A stretch of 64,000 nt of DNA from Planctellipticum variicoloris (GTDB lineage Bacteria; Planctomycetota; Planctomycetia; Planctomycetales; Planctomycetaceae), in contig NZ_CP130886.1 of NCBI RefSeq assembly GCF_030622045.1, forward strand, positions 4,720,001 to 4,784,000. The letters run 5' to 3'. The notes below the pieces were generated by a model. The model did no database searches. It had not been told where the DNA came from and saw only the letters and a list, made by a program, of their open reading frames with translations. The translations under genes were made by a program, and so were the position numbers. Of this stretch, positions 53,267 through 63,318 are shown one piece after another (within the stretch, counting starts at the first letter, position 1; every line of letters begins with the position of its first letter).

Positions 53267-54403
53267 ATGCCTGCTCCCGCCAAGCTCGCTCTCGCCGATG
53301 GAACCGTGTACTCCGGAAACGCCTTCGGGGCGTCAGGGGAGGTCTACGGGGAAGTCGTGTTCAACACCAGCATGACCGGGTATCAGGAGATCCTGACCGA
53401 TCCCTCGTACTGCGGTCAGATCGTCACGATGACGTATCCGCTGATCGGCAACTACGGGGTGAACGCCGAGGATGTCGAGAGCGGCAAGCCTTTCATCCGC
53501 GGGTTCATCATCCGGGAGCTGTGCCAGATTCCGAGCAATTTCCGCTCGGAGCAGTCGCTGGACGAATATCTGAAGCAGGCCAACGTGATCGGCCTCGAAG
53601 GGATCGACACGCGGGCACTGGTCCGGCGGATCCGCAACGAGGGGGCCATGACCGGGGTGCTCTCGACCGTCGATCTCGACGACGCGTCGCTGATCCGCAA
53701 GGCCCAGGCGGCCCCGCAGATCGTCGGACAGGACCTCGTCCGGGAAGTCATGCCGGCTGCATCGTTCGAATGGAGCGAGCCGCTGTCGGATCTGGGTCGG
53801 CCGCCCGGCTCGAAGACGGACCTGCCGGGCGAGCCGCATGTGGTGGCGATCGACTACGGAATGAAGCGGAACATTCTGCGACATCTGCGGGATATGCACT
53901 GCCGGGTGACGGTGGTGCCTGGAACCGCGACTGCCGAGGAAGTGCTGGCTCACAATCCGGACGGGGTGTTTCTGTCGAACGGCCCGGGAGATCCGCGTCC
54001 GCTGACGTATGCGATCGAGACGATTCAGGGGCTGCTGGGGAAGGTGCCGGTGTTCGGGATCTGCCTGGGACATCAGCTCATGGGGCTGGCCTGCGGGGCG
54101 GAGATCTTCAAGCTGAAATTCGGTCATCGGGGCGGCAACCAGCCGGTGTTGAACAAGGCGACCGGGCGGGTGGAGATCACTTCGCAAAACCACGGTTTTG
54201 CGCTTTCGTCGGAGAATCTGCCGGACTGCCTGGAAGTGACGCATATCAACTTGAACGACCAGACGGTCGAAGGCCTGCGGCACAAGGAATTCCCGGCGTT
54301 CTGCGTGCAGTATCATCCGGAAGCGGCCGCGGGTCCGCACGACAGCAGCTATCTGTTCCGGCAGTTCCGGGAACTGATGACCGAGCCGGTCCCGGCGAAT
54401 TGA
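53267..54403 (+). CDS. carA: carbamoyl-phosphate synthase small (glutaminase) subunit
   Basis: The product has 378 residues from the ATG at 53267 (MPAPAKLALADGTVYSGNAF); an ATG at 53258 adds three. It hydrolyses glutamine to feed the CarB synthetase for arginine and pyrimidine synthesis. The N-terminal domain has 'GEVVFNTSMTGYQEILTDPS' and 'GLEGIDTRALVRRIRNEGAM'. The class I amidotransferase domain has 'VVAIDYGMKRNILRHL', the nucleophile in 'VFGICLGHQLMGLACG', 'GNQPVLNKATGRVEITSQNHGF', and His/Glu in 'CVQYHPEAAAGP'. carB is not in this window and must lie elsewhere. It stands between an ArsR regulator and ndk, all on the plus strand. Confidence 0.97.
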   Translation: MPAPAKLALADGTVYSGNAFGASGEVYGEVVFNTSMTGYQEILTDPSYCGQIVTMTYPLIGNYGVNAEDVESGKPFIRGFIIRELCQIPSNFRSEQSLDEYLKQANVIGLEGIDTRALVRRIRNEGAMTGVLSTVDLDDASLIRKAQAAPQIVGQDLVREVMPAASFEWSEPLSDLGRPPGSKTDLPGEPHVVAIDYGMKRNILRHLRDMHCRVTVVPGTATAEEVLAHNPDGVFLSNGPGDPRPLTYAIETIQGLLGKVPVFGICLGHQLMGLACGAEIFKLKFGHRGGNQPVLNKATGRVEITSQNHGFALSSENLPDCLEVTHINLNDQTVEGLRHKEFPAFCVQYHPEAAAGPHDSSYLFRQFRELMTEPVPAN

Positions 54404-54432
54404 CGTCGACCGGCCTGTTCTGCCAGAATCTC

Positions 54433-54456
54433 GGCCCCGGCGCTTGTGCCGGGGCC
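54433..54456 (+). terminator. hairpin between carA and ndk
   Basis: GGCCCCGGC and GCCGGGGCC pair as a 9-bp stem over a ~6-nt loop, followed by TGTTTC. It lies 30 nt after carA and 26 nt before the ndk start. The weak T-run leaves partial read-through likely. Confidence 0.6.
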
Positions 54457-54481
54457 TGTTTCATTCCTGGAACCGACGAAA

Positions 54482-54949
54482 ATGCCAGCCGAACGTACGC
54501 TTGTCCTCCTGAAACCCGACGCCGTGGCCCGCCGGCTGTGTGGCGAGATCCTGGCCCGCTTCGAGCGGAAGGGGCTCAAGATTGCCGGCATGAAGATGCT
54601 GCAGGTGACGCCCGAGCTGTCGAAGCAGCACTATGCGGAGCACGTCTCGAAGCCGTTCTATCCGCTGCTGGAGAGTTTCATCACATCCGGCCCGGTCGTG
54701 GCTCTGGCCCTGGAGGGTCCGGAGGCGGTGACGGTGGTGCGGGGGATGATGGGCTCGACGAACGGCCGGCAGTCGGCCCCGGGGACGATCCGCGGGGATC
54801 TGGGGCTGAGCCGTCAGATGAACCTGGTGCATGGCAGCGACAGCGCGGAAGCGGCGGCGAAGGAGCTGGCGATTTACTTCGGGCCGGGTGAGCTGCTGAC
54901 GTACGCGTCGCCGCTGGAAGACCTGACGAGCGCGGCGGACGAACGATAG
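54482..54949 (+). CDS. ndk: nucleoside diphosphate kinase
   Basis: The product has 155 residues from the ATG at 54482. It transfers the terminal phosphate between nucleoside triphosphates and diphosphates. Features: '[17 protein letters not shown]' at the start, '[18 protein letters not shown]', 'GTIRGDLGL' and the active-site His117 in '[20 protein letters not shown]'. The length is normal for the family (about 140-155). It follows carA with a hairpin between them, so it may be partly co-transcribed. The tRNA-Arg gene is 160 bp downstream. Confidence 0.97.
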   Translation: MPAERTLVLLKPDAVARRLCGEILARFERKGLKIAGMKMLQVTPELSKQHYAEHVSKPFYPLLESFITSGPVVALALEGPEAVTVVRGMMGSTNGRQSAPGTIRGDLGLSRQMNLVHGSDSAEAAAKELAIYFGPGELLTYASPLEDLTSAADER

Positions 54950-55109
54950 TCGGCGAATGCGCGTGAACGTTGCGGCTGGTCGAAGTTTCGTCGCGGCGAT
55001 TCGTTGCAAAAGGTTGGTCGATCTGTCACCATACCGGGGCTTCCGGACGAGAGTCCGAGCCTGCCGGCGAACCCGTTGGCGGGCCGGGATGTCTGGTCTG
55101 GCGGCGGAT

Positions 55110-56671
<1,562 letters not shown>

Positions 56672-56672
<1 letters not shown>

Positions 56673-56938
56673 TATTTGGCCCTCCGGCGCAGTTCCACTT
56701 GGCGGATGTGATCCCACTGCTCGCCCGAGGGACAGCCGGCCTCCATCCAGGCCAGTAATTCCGCGCGGCGATACCGTTTAATACGCCCACCAAGCTGAAC
56801 CGGTTTCGGGACCATTCCCTCCCTTTCGAGTCTGCGCCAGGTCCGCAACGAAATACCACACAGCTGGGCTGCGGCTTCTGCCGTTACGAGGGCGGTCGAT
56901 TCATCCGGGGCCGGCGCACCAATAACTTTGCTCGACAT
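56672..56938 (-). CDS. AlpA-like excisionase/helix-turn-helix protein
   Basis: The product has 88 residues from the ATG at 56938, which has GGAGGT upstream. The winged-helix MerR-like domain is 'VTAEAAAQLCGISLRTWRRLEREGMVPKPVQLGGRIKRYRRAELLAWME', the pattern of AlpA/excisionase proteins that control recombination directionality. The stop overlaps the integrase start (TAATG), so the two are translationally coupled. The longer frame upstream to 57115 has no ribosome binding site. Probable role: directionality factor of the element. Confidence 0.9.
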
Positions 56939-57216
56939 GACAAGGGACCTCCGGCAGCAATTGTGCTGCGCACACGCGGGTGACGGAGATCTCTTGCCGG
57001 CCGGAGAGAGGGAGCCTTCCGGACATGGCTCACGCACGCTTAAACTGCGTACGAGCAGCAGCAGACATTGCAGACCGGCATCGGCTCGCCGCTTCTTAGA
57101 TTTGAGCCTTGGCATCCGGTCGGCTGTCTGGTTCCACTGATCGATGTGGATTGACCACAGCCAGATTCTAGGCTACTACGAGACAGTAGATCAACCGCTC
57201 CCCAGGATTTTTTCAA

Positions 57217-57492
57217 GTGATCCGATTTCGGCTTCGGGAATTACTGGCAGCGAAAGAACGGCAGGAAGGCCGTCGTATTCCGATGCGAGAAGTCTCCGAG
57301 ATCACTGGAATCTCCGCTCAGGTACTGTCGAGCCTGACGTCTCCGGACCGGCCCGTCGTGACCAACACGGCCTTCGTCGAAGCTCTCTGCCGATACTTCG
57401 CCTGTACCCCGAACGACCTGATGATCCTGGTTGACGCTCCCAACGGCGCGGCTCGTCATGTCGATGAACTCTATCCGGACCGCCGTCGCTGA
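57217..57492 (+). CDS. XRE-type (Cro/CI-like) helix-turn-helix regulator
   Basis: The product has 91 residues from a GTG at 57217 (MIRFRLRELLAAKERQEGRR). The helix-turn-helix reads 'IPMREVSEITGISAQVLSSL', then 'NTAFVEALCRYFACTPNDLMIL', the common form of small element-borne repressors. It is divergent from the excisionase/integrase pair with a 278-bp intergenic space, so it may repress that promoter. The C-terminus is short and basic. Confidence 0.88.
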   Translation: MIRFRLRELLAAKERQEGRRIPMREVSEITGISAQVLSSLTSPDRPVVTNTAFVEALCRYFACTPNDLMILVDAPNGAARHVDELYPDRRR

Positions 57493-57586
57493 TGGCTCCG
57501 ACCGGCTATGCCAGGCATTTTCCCCTGCGTTCCAGCACTCGTTCGGTCGTCCGTGCTTCAGCGATCTCTGCCATGCCGTAATCGGC

Positions 57587-58003
57587 CTACAAATCGTCGC
57601 CGCTGGCAGGCCTGAATTCTTCAAGTGCGGCGCAGAATTGCCGTAACGCCCCCAGAAATGCTTCGCCACTATTGAGCACGGTGCGGGCCGACTGAAGCAG
57701 TTCCTGAGGGATGCTCGGCGGTGTGCCGTTCGACGGACTGCCGGGGAGCGCCGGGAACTTGAACCCCGGCATCACACGATAGGCCTGGAGCTGATCGTCG
57801 TACCGCCAGGGAACACCGGACATGGACAGTGTCTGCAGATCGCGGTAGACGGTGCGGCGCGAACATTCCAGTTCGCGCGCCAGCGCCTCAGCATCCCAGC
57901 GCCCCGGCCCCATGATCAGCTTCAGAATACGAAGCAGGCGACTCAGACGCTCGCACTGCCGCGCCCGGCGTTCCGCATCAGTTCGCTTCTTCTCTGTGCC
58001 CAC
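57587..58003 (-). CDS. HTH regulator paralogous to the WYL protein, lacking the WYL domain
   Basis: The product has 138 residues from a GTG at 58003 (MGTEKKRTDAERRARQ); a TTG at 58057 is less likely. Residues ~14-82 line up with the WYL regulator at 62251: 'RQCERLSRLLRILKLIMGPGRWDAEALARELECSRRTVYRDLQTL' against 'RQADRLARILRVLELIQSRGRWTTRAIAEEIQCSERTVYRDLDVL', including the recognition helix 'RTVYRDL'. After 'MPGFKFPALPGS' the WYL domain is replaced by a short helical tail (ELLQSARTVLNSGEAFLGAL). It looks like a truncated or stand-alone form. It is probably a DNA-binding regulator of the element. Confidence 0.82.
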   Translation of the reverse strand: MGTEKKRTDAERRARQCERLSRLLRILKLIMGPGRWDAEALARELECSRRTVYRDLQTLSMSGVPWRYDDQLQAYRVMPGFKFPALPGSPSNGTPPSIPQELLQSARTVLNSGEAFLGALRQFCAALEEFRPASGDDL

Positions 58004-58360
58004 GCCCGTCCGTGACTCCCGACTCCTGTGACAAGAATCGAGATCGTCGCAGACCAATGAGACACCTGTGGGTCACTTCACGGTCTTGTGGTTCAAGATG
58101 ATTGACAGTCCGGCAGTGACAGTGCGATCCGCTGCAAACGACGGGTCGGAAAGTCATTGTGCCGGAATTCTCGCGAACGCCACTGTCGTCACGCAGCCGC
58201 CGCAGGAAAGTCCGAAACTGGGAATTGGCAGTGCCCATCTGTTGGCACTATCAACTGCTTCAATGCTCCGACGAAGAGATGGCGCTGTCGCGACGCCACC
58301 ATCAGTTTCGCAGCCGCGATCGGAGCAGCCACCTTGCCAGACACGACGTTTCGCAGCTGG

Positions 58361-59068
58361 ATGAATGGTTTGAGAGAGGATGTCGGCCCACGTCCCGAGT
58401 GGCCGGTGCTGCTGAGCTGGATGCTGGAGACGGAGTTTGAACGGCAACGGCAGGTCGATCGACCGTATTCCGGATCGCGAATTCTGATTGACCGGACTCG
58501 TCACGAGTTCAACGTGAAAGTTCCCGAAAAGCGGGCAGTCTATGGACTCTGCCATCGCTGCTGGCAGGAAACAAAGGGCGCCCTTCTGATCGAAGGCACG
58601 CCTGTCTGGCTCCTTTCTTACGAAGTGCCAAATCAGGCTGACGAGAATGGGCGACGAGCTGACCTGGTCGGGCTGACGCAGATCGGCGGCCTCGTCGTTT
58701 TCGAGGGCAAACTCGGTTCCAACAGCTGTCCACCTATCTCTGCAGTTCTCGAAGGCTTGGACTACCTGTCCTGCCTGACATCGGCCGGCACCTTCGAGAG
58801 ACTGATCTCAGAGTTCCGTGACTTGAAGCAGAGAATTCCCGTTCCAGCGGGCTTTGAGGGGATTGAGCCAAATCTCGCAGCGCCGCCGGCAGTCATCGTG
58901 CTTGCCGATTCGGAGTACTTCAACTACCACGACCGGTCGGAACGCAGCCCAGGCTGGCGCGATCTGATCAAACACGGTCGGCGCCCGACGTCGATCTCGA
59001 TGCGGTTTGCACAGGCAGAGTCGGACATCGATGGCTTCTTCTCGCGTACCGCGTCCTGGCTGACCTGA
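58361..59068 (+). CDS. PD-(D/E)XK nuclease-like protein
   Basis: The product has 235 residues from the ATG at 58361 (MNGLREDVGPRPEWPVLLSW); the frame is open further upstream from a GTG at 58157, but that part is unconvincing. The motif 'GRRADLVGLTQIGGLVVFEGKLGS' gives Asp101, Glu115 and Lys117, the D-x(13)-E-x-K arrangement of PD-(D/E)XK nucleases. Upstream 'EFNVKVPEKRAVYGLCHRCW' and downstream 'PPAVIVLADSEYFNYHD' complete an alpha/beta fold. It is convergent with the metallo-beta-lactamase gene (18-bp gap). No target-recognition or helicase domain is attached. The role in defence or in element stability is inference. Confidence 0.65.
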   Translation: MNGLREDVGPRPEWPVLLSWMLETEFERQRQVDRPYSGSRILIDRTRHEFNVKVPEKRAVYGLCHRCWQETKGALLIEGTPVWLLSYEVPNQADENGRRADLVGLTQIGGLVVFEGKLGSNSCPPISAVLEGLDYLSCLTSAGTFERLISEFRDLKQRIPVPAGFEGIEPNLAAPPAVIVLADSEYFNYHDRSERSPGWRDLIKHGRRPTSISMRFAQAESDIDGFFSRTASWLT

Positions 59069-59086
59069 TTCGTCACGAACAGAAGC

Positions 59087-60391
59087 TTACGTCACCTCCA
59101 TCGTTTCGCCATCCGCCAGGAGTTTCACTGTCGATAGAAACGCCTGGAACTTCTCGGGTTCAAACGTGTGAATCGGAACCACAAGCTTCGCGCTGAGCTG
59201 ACCAACGAGGTCGATGATATCGCCGTGGAAGATGTGGCCGCTGGTGTGGACCTCGATCAGGTCGCCTTCGGCTTTCGTCAGAGCGTCTTTCACGGGCTGC
59301 CAGTCCGGGCGGTCGAGGTAACCCGTCCAGCGTGAGTAGAGGCATCGCGTGCCCGGCGGAAGGGTTCCGCCGAAGTCGCTCTCCAGCATGCTGGGGCGGA
59401 AAAGCATGACGTACTGGGACGGATTCGAGCGGATTTCCTCCACCCCAATCCGGGCCGGGGACATCAAAAAGAAAAATCCTTCGAGTCGTTTCTTTTCGAA
59501 AGTCTCCAGAAAGAACTTCGGGAAGAAGACCTTCACATTCTCGGCCGACTCCGGCCTCGGGATGGAAGTCTCTGAGGCGAGCAGGTGCATCACGAAGGCG
59601 GTGTAGGTGTCGGCGACGAAGGTTCGGCCGGCTTTGATCGTCGCACGGTAGAAGCCAACCAGCCGGTCGACGTGCTGGGGTGAAAATGACGCCAGGACCA
59701 GCCCAGGAGCCGACCGGACCAGCTCCGTGATCTCGTCTTCGAGTTCGTACTCGTTCGGTCCCCAATGGTCGGGATGGCTGATGTGCGTCCCCTCCATCAG
59801 GAGGACGTCGATGGCCCGGTCTTTGACGGCTTCAATGAGCGACCGGTGCATCCCTGGCTTCCGGCCGTGGAGCCGCAGGTCCCCCGAGTAGAGGACCGAC
59901 TTGCCCTCGGCTTCGATGAGGAATGCCTGAGCCCCGTAGATGGAGTGGTCGACGGAGAACACGGTGACCGCGAAGTCCCCGATCTGGATGGTCTGCCCGG
60001 AAGGAAGTTCCCGATGTCGATGTCTCGGCAGTGTCGGTTGACCGGCAAACTTCGCTCCGGCCAGCATCATCTTGCTCGTCCCCACTCCGGCATAAATCGG
60101 GATTTCATTTTGAGAGTGTCGGATCAGTCCGGTGTGATCCTCGTGAGCGTGGGAGAGGAGAATGGCATCCGGAGCCGGGCCGTCCTCAAACAGCCCTGGC
60201 ACCTGGGGCAGAATTCCGACTCGGCGGAGTTCCTCTGCAGAGTGTCGCCGGAGCTGGGCCGAATCGTGGGGCTCCCGGTCCTCGTTGAACAGCGGCATCC
60301 CGATGTCGAGGATGATTCGAGTTCGATCCGTGGCGATCTCGATGCAATTGCCACCGATCTCGTGAGTTCCCCGGTGAATCGTGACTTGCAT
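59087..60391 (-). CDS. metallo-beta-lactamase-fold (RNase J/beta-CASP-like) hydrolase
   Basis: The product has 434 residues. The metal site is 'ILLSHAHEDHTGLIRHS' (His81, His83, Asp85, His86), with further ligands in 'VFSVDHSIYGAQAFLI' and 'SVLYSGDLRLHGRKPGM' (Asp after SG). 'GTHEIGGNCIEIATDRTRII' is the RNase J-like start. The middle inserted region ('APGLVLASFSPQHVDRLVGF ... RPSMLESDFGG') and the C-terminal 'EVHTSGHIFHGDIIDLVGQL' followed by 'VPIHTFEPEKF' fit a beta-CASP nuclease with its final His. It is shorter than RNase J (~550) because the C-terminal domain is missing. It is probably an RNA or DNA nuclease. As cargo in an integrated element next to a PD-(D/E)XK protein it is suggestive of a defence function. 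Confidence 0.88.
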   Translation of the reverse strand: MQVTIHRGTHEIGGNCIEIATDRTRIILDIGMPLFNEDREPHDSAQLRRHSAEELRRVGILPQVPGLFEDGPAPDAILLSHAHEDHTGLIRHSQNEIPIYAGVGTSKMMLAGAKFAGQPTLPRHRHRELPSGQTIQIGDFAVTVFSVDHSIYGAQAFLIEAEGKSVLYSGDLRLHGRKPGMHRSLIEAVKDRAIDVLLMEGTHISHPDHWGPNEYELEDEITELVRSAPGLVLASFSPQHVDRLVGFYRATIKAGRTFVADTYTAFVMHLLASETSIPRPESAENVKVFFPKFFLETFEKKRLEGFFFLMSPARIGVEEIRSNPSQYVMLFRPSMLESDFGGTLPPGTRCLYSRWTGYLDRPDWQPVKDALTKAEGDLIEVHTSGHIFHGDIIDLVGQLSAKLVVPIHTFEPEKFQAFLSTVKLLADGETMEVT

Positions 60392-60500
60392 GCTGGGATT
60401 GCTTTGCTTGCTGGAGCTGAAAATCGGGGTTTGAGTCAGATCGTCGAGAGGTTGCCGGAGATCCGTGGATTAAAGCGCCGTTGCGCACAATCGTCCGTTG

Positions 60501-60899
60501 TCAGCCTGGACGATTTCGGTTCAATGCTTCCTGATTGCGGATGATCCTGTCGTATTGCAGGATTTGTGTGAGCTGCAGCAATTCGTTTTGTCGGGCGGCC
60601 GTGATGATGGCCCGTTCTTCCGGACTCTTGCCGTTCCACTCGAACACCGCCCGGTCGTGTTCGGCTTCGAGTTGCCGGTTGGTCTCCTCGTCGTAACAGC
60701 GGGTTCCGAGGATCGACAGACCGAACAGGAACGTGAGGACGGTGCAGGCAATGCCGATATAGAGGCCGACATTCTCGATGAACCACACCAGGTCCGGGTT
60801 CCTGTGCCGAGACACGTAAATGACTGCAGTCGTTGCGGCCACTATTCCAGTCATTCCCAGAACGTGGCCGATCGTGTAGACCTTGGGGCGGTAGCTCAT
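60501..60899 (-). CDS. small membrane protein with two TM segments, unknown function
   Basis: The product has 132 residues. Two hydrophobic segments lie in the first half: 'HVLGMTGIVAATTAVIYVSR' and 'VGLYIGIACTVLTFLFGLSI'. The second half is a charged helix (DEETNRQLEAEHDRAVFEWN ... AARQNELLQLTQILQYDRII), likely cytosolic and coiled. It lies 110 bp upstream of the MBL gene on the same strand, so the two may be co-transcribed. In defence-like clusters small two-TM proteins sometimes act as effectors, which is only a suggestion here. Confidence 0.7.
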   Translation of the reverse strand: MSYRPKVYTIGHVLGMTGIVAATTAVIYVSRHRNPDLVWFIENVGLYIGIACTVLTFLFGLSILGTRCYDEETNRQLEAEHDRAVFEWNGKSPEERAIITAARQNELLQLTQILQYDRIIRNQEALNRNRPG

Positions 60900-60959
60900 G
60901 GCGATTGAACGTCCTGTGATGAAGAAGGGTTGCCTGCGGCGCCGAATCTGGGCTGGCCT

Positions 60960-61403
60960 TCAGTCCAGCCGGTAGAATTCTTCCAGTGCCTCGCCGGTCA
61001 GGTAGTGCTCGTCCAACCGGGCTTGCCAGCGAGGGAGCCGATAGAGGCGGGCCAGATCGTCAAAGACTTCGGCCGGAGTCGAGTTTCCGTGATAGATGAT
61101 GCCGGCCTGATGTGCGGTATCCCACAGGATGCGACCGCGGGGAACGTCGAAGAATTCGGTCGCCTCTGCACAGGACAATTCGCGACGGGCTGTCTCCCAG
61201 GCAGAATCGTGGGAGAGATCCGAGTCGATGAGATACCCTGTGGCTTTGATCTCAGCAATCGATTGCAGGAACGCCACGACACGTTCGTCATCCTGCCACC
61301 AGACTCCCACATGGAAGCCATAATCTGGAGTCCGCTGGATTCGCCTCAGCGTCTGTTGGTCGAAGTGATACAGGACTGACGGCCGGAGCCTCCGTCGCGG
61401 CAT
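60960..61403 (-). CDS. unknown 147-residue protein
   Basis: I use the ATG at 61403 (MPRRRLRPSVLYHFDQQTLR), with GGAG 6 nt upstream; starts at 61415 and 61448 are in frame. The body is soluble: 'DYGFHVGVWWQDDERVVAFL', 'YLIDSDLSHDSAWETARREL', 'RGRILWDTAHQAGIIYHGNS', 'LYRLPRWQARLDEHYLTGEA'. No family is recognised. It lies between the two-TM protein (60 bp downstream on the same strand) and the lipoprotein upstream, in the same minus-strand run. Confidence 0.7.
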   Translation of the reverse strand: MPRRRLRPSVLYHFDQQTLRRIQRTPDYGFHVGVWWQDDERVVAFLQSIAEIKATGYLIDSDLSHDSAWETARRELSCAEATEFFDVPRGRILWDTAHQAGIIYHGNSTPAEVFDDLARLYRLPRWQARLDEHYLTGEALEEFYRLD

Positions 61404-61738
61404 GAGCCTCTCCATCGTCGGCGGTGACCATCCGGCTTGATGCCTCAAGGAACGGGCTCCCGGAGAGCCTTGGGTTGTTCATGGCGGTGTGTCGGCCGAT
61501 CACCCCTGGTGTGCTGGTCCGACCGGCTTGGCGAATCACGAGGACTCACGGCCGGCAGCCAGCGGGATTGTTCCGACTCGCCTCCCCCTCGCGGGGATTG
61601 CGTCTCTCCGGGAGCCAGTCATCCCCAGAAATATCCGCTCGGTGCGACAAGGGCGGGTCAGTCAGGGTCAGCCACCGGTGATTTCCGGCGACTTCGGTCA
61701 TTTCGAGCCGACAGACCGGAATTGGTGAGCTGGGTCAA

Positions 61739-62143
61739 TCAGAAGCGTTCCATGACGTACCACCGCTTCTCGTCGGCATTCCAGGTCAAGGTGTAGGTCG
61801 TGACATTCGTGAGCGGCGTCCCAACCTGGGACTTCCACTCGATGGCGACATTCAGCTTGAAGGCTGGCCAGCTTCTCCAATCCTTCGGCAGTTCGCGGGA
61901 CTTGTCGTACGCCAGAAAGTCGGGTTCGTCCGGGACCACGCTACGGATTTCGTAGCTGATCGGTTCCTGGTGCAGATTGACCCGAGACTTCATGGTCGAG
62001 ACGGAATTCTTCTCGCCGGCCATCCACTTCTGGAATTCGACATCAAAGAACTTTCGGGCTGCGGCCTCGGTACCGACCATATTGGCCGAACACCCGATCA
62101 TCCCGACCAGAACCAGAACACTCCAGCATTGCGACGTCTTCAA
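61739..62143 (-). CDS. small lipoprotein, unknown function
   Basis: The product has 134 residues from MKTSQCWSVLVLVGMIGCSA. The signal peptide has a lipobox (GMIGC), so it is probably lipid-anchored. The mature part 'AAARKFFDVEFQKWMAGEKN ... TYTLTWNADEKRWYVMERF' looks like a small alpha/beta fold of the NTF2/DUF-lipoprotein kind; the family is not certain. It is within the cargo of the integrated element. The gap 61449-61738 on its downstream side shows no gene. Confidence 0.75.
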   Translation of the reverse strand: MKTSQCWSVLVLVGMIGCSANMVGTEAAARKFFDVEFQKWMAGEKNSVSTMKSRVNLHQEPISYEIRSVVPDEPDFLAYDKSRELPKDWRSWPAFKLNVAIEWKSQVGTPLTNVTTYTLTWNADEKRWYVMERF

Positions 62144-62250
62144 CGGTCATCCTCCAGATCAGGGCTGCAAGCGCCGGACCGTGATCTGCATGCGATCACC
62201 ACCGTCCGACGTCTCTTCCCCTGATACCCGAAGGACCTGACTGGGGCGGG

Positions 62251-63318
62251 TCAGACCTGATCGGCCGCTGCCTGGAGGGAGATCGCGTCTTTCAAGGCTT
62301 TGACGAACAGTTCTTTCAGTTCGGCGGGTTGCTGCACCCGCACCCGGCCAGCCCACGAGAGCAGCCAGTGCAGGATTTCGTTCAGACCGTCGATCTGGAA
62401 CCGCAGGATCACGCTGCCATCCTTCTGCCGCGTCACCCGTTGCGTGTGATGCCAGATAGTCTCGATCACGAGCGGAGCGGAAGCTTTGGGGAACCAGAGC
62501 TCGACGTCGTAAGAGCGATCCCCCCGGTACACCGCCCAGGCATTGCCGAAGTAGTCCCGCAGATCGAAATCCTCTGGCACGACTGCAGGTTCCGCGACCG
62601 CACGCAGGGCCTTGAAGCGAGCCACTCGGAATGTCTTCGGTGCCGCGTCCTCAGTCTGGCGTCCGATGACGTACCAAGCGTTCTTGATCAGACAGAGGCG
62701 GTAGGGATGCAGCTTGAGCTTCACCGCGGCCGGCTCATACGGACTTTCGTACTGTCCGGAGATCTGACAGCCCCGCAGCAGTGCCAGCTGAATCGTCTTG
62801 ATGACTTCATGGTGCCGGCTGTGGTCCGCGAGCTTCAGGTCCAGGACGGAAACGAGCCGCATCGCGTCGTCGATGAGTTCCTGAGTCTCTTCACGGGAGA
62901 CCGCCGCCAGCTTCCGGGTGGTCGGACCGGCTCCGGGAGTGACATCCAGGCCGGGAGCTTTTGACATCACCGTCGCCAGGGAAAGTCCCAGAACTTCGTC
63001 TTCGGTCAATGACATCACCGGGAACCGGAAATCAGAACGGACTCGGACGAACTGCTGATAGCCTTCGCGGAAATACGGAATCCCGGCGAACTTGAGGACG
63101 TCCAGGTCACGGTAAACGGTCCGTTCCGAGCACTGGATTTCTTCCGCGATCGCTCTCGTGGTCCAGCGTCCTCGACTTTGGATCAATTCGAGAACTCGCA
63201 GGATGCGGGCCAGTCGATCCGCCTGGCGGACTCGTCGATCTCGGTCCGGCCGATCCTGCTTGCCAGGCTTCGGGCCAGTGGAACCGGTTGCAGAGGTCTT
63301 CTTCAGCCGCTTTGCCAT
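62251..63318 (-). CDS. WYL-domain transcriptional regulator
   Basis: The product has 355 residues from the ATG at 63318, which overlaps the stop of the upstream gene (TGATG). The N-terminal winged helix is 'ADRLARILRVLELIQSRGRW', 'TTRAIAEEIQCSERTVYRDL', 'DVLKFAGIPYFREGY'. The WYL domain follows near 180-280: 'YEPAAVKLKLHPYRLCLIKNAWYVIGRQTEDAAPKTFRVARFKALRA', with the WYx core 'AWYVIGR' and the basic/aromatic ligand residues. The C-terminal WCX-like part is 'YDVELWFPKASAPLVIETIW' and later 'EILHWLLSWAGRVRVQQP'. WYL regulators often control phage-defence and CRISPR loci and bind nucleotides or ssDNA. Its N-terminus is paralogous to the 57587 gene. Confidence 0.94.
   Translation of the reverse strand: MAKRLKKTSATGSTGPKPGKQDRPDRDRRVRQADRLARILRVLELIQSRGRWTTRAIAEEIQCSERTVYRDLDVLKFAGIPYFREGYQQFVRVRSDFRFPVMSLTEDEVLGLSLATVMSKAPGLDVTPGAGPTTRKLAAVSREETQELIDDAMRLVSVLDLKLADHSRHHEVIKTIQLALLRGCQISGQYESPYEPAAVKLKLHPYRLCLIKNAWYVIGRQTEDAAPKTFRVARFKALRAVAEPAVVPEDFDLRDYFGNAWAVYRGDRSYDVELWFPKASAPLVIETIWHHTQRVTRQKDGSVILRFQIDGLNEILHWLLSWAGRVRVQQPAELKELFVKALKDAISLQAAADQV

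Noticed and set aside
59087-60391. Genuine chromosomal RNase J
   Set aside because: It lacks the C-terminal domain and lies in an integrated element with regulators of mobile DNA; I call it RNase J-like only.
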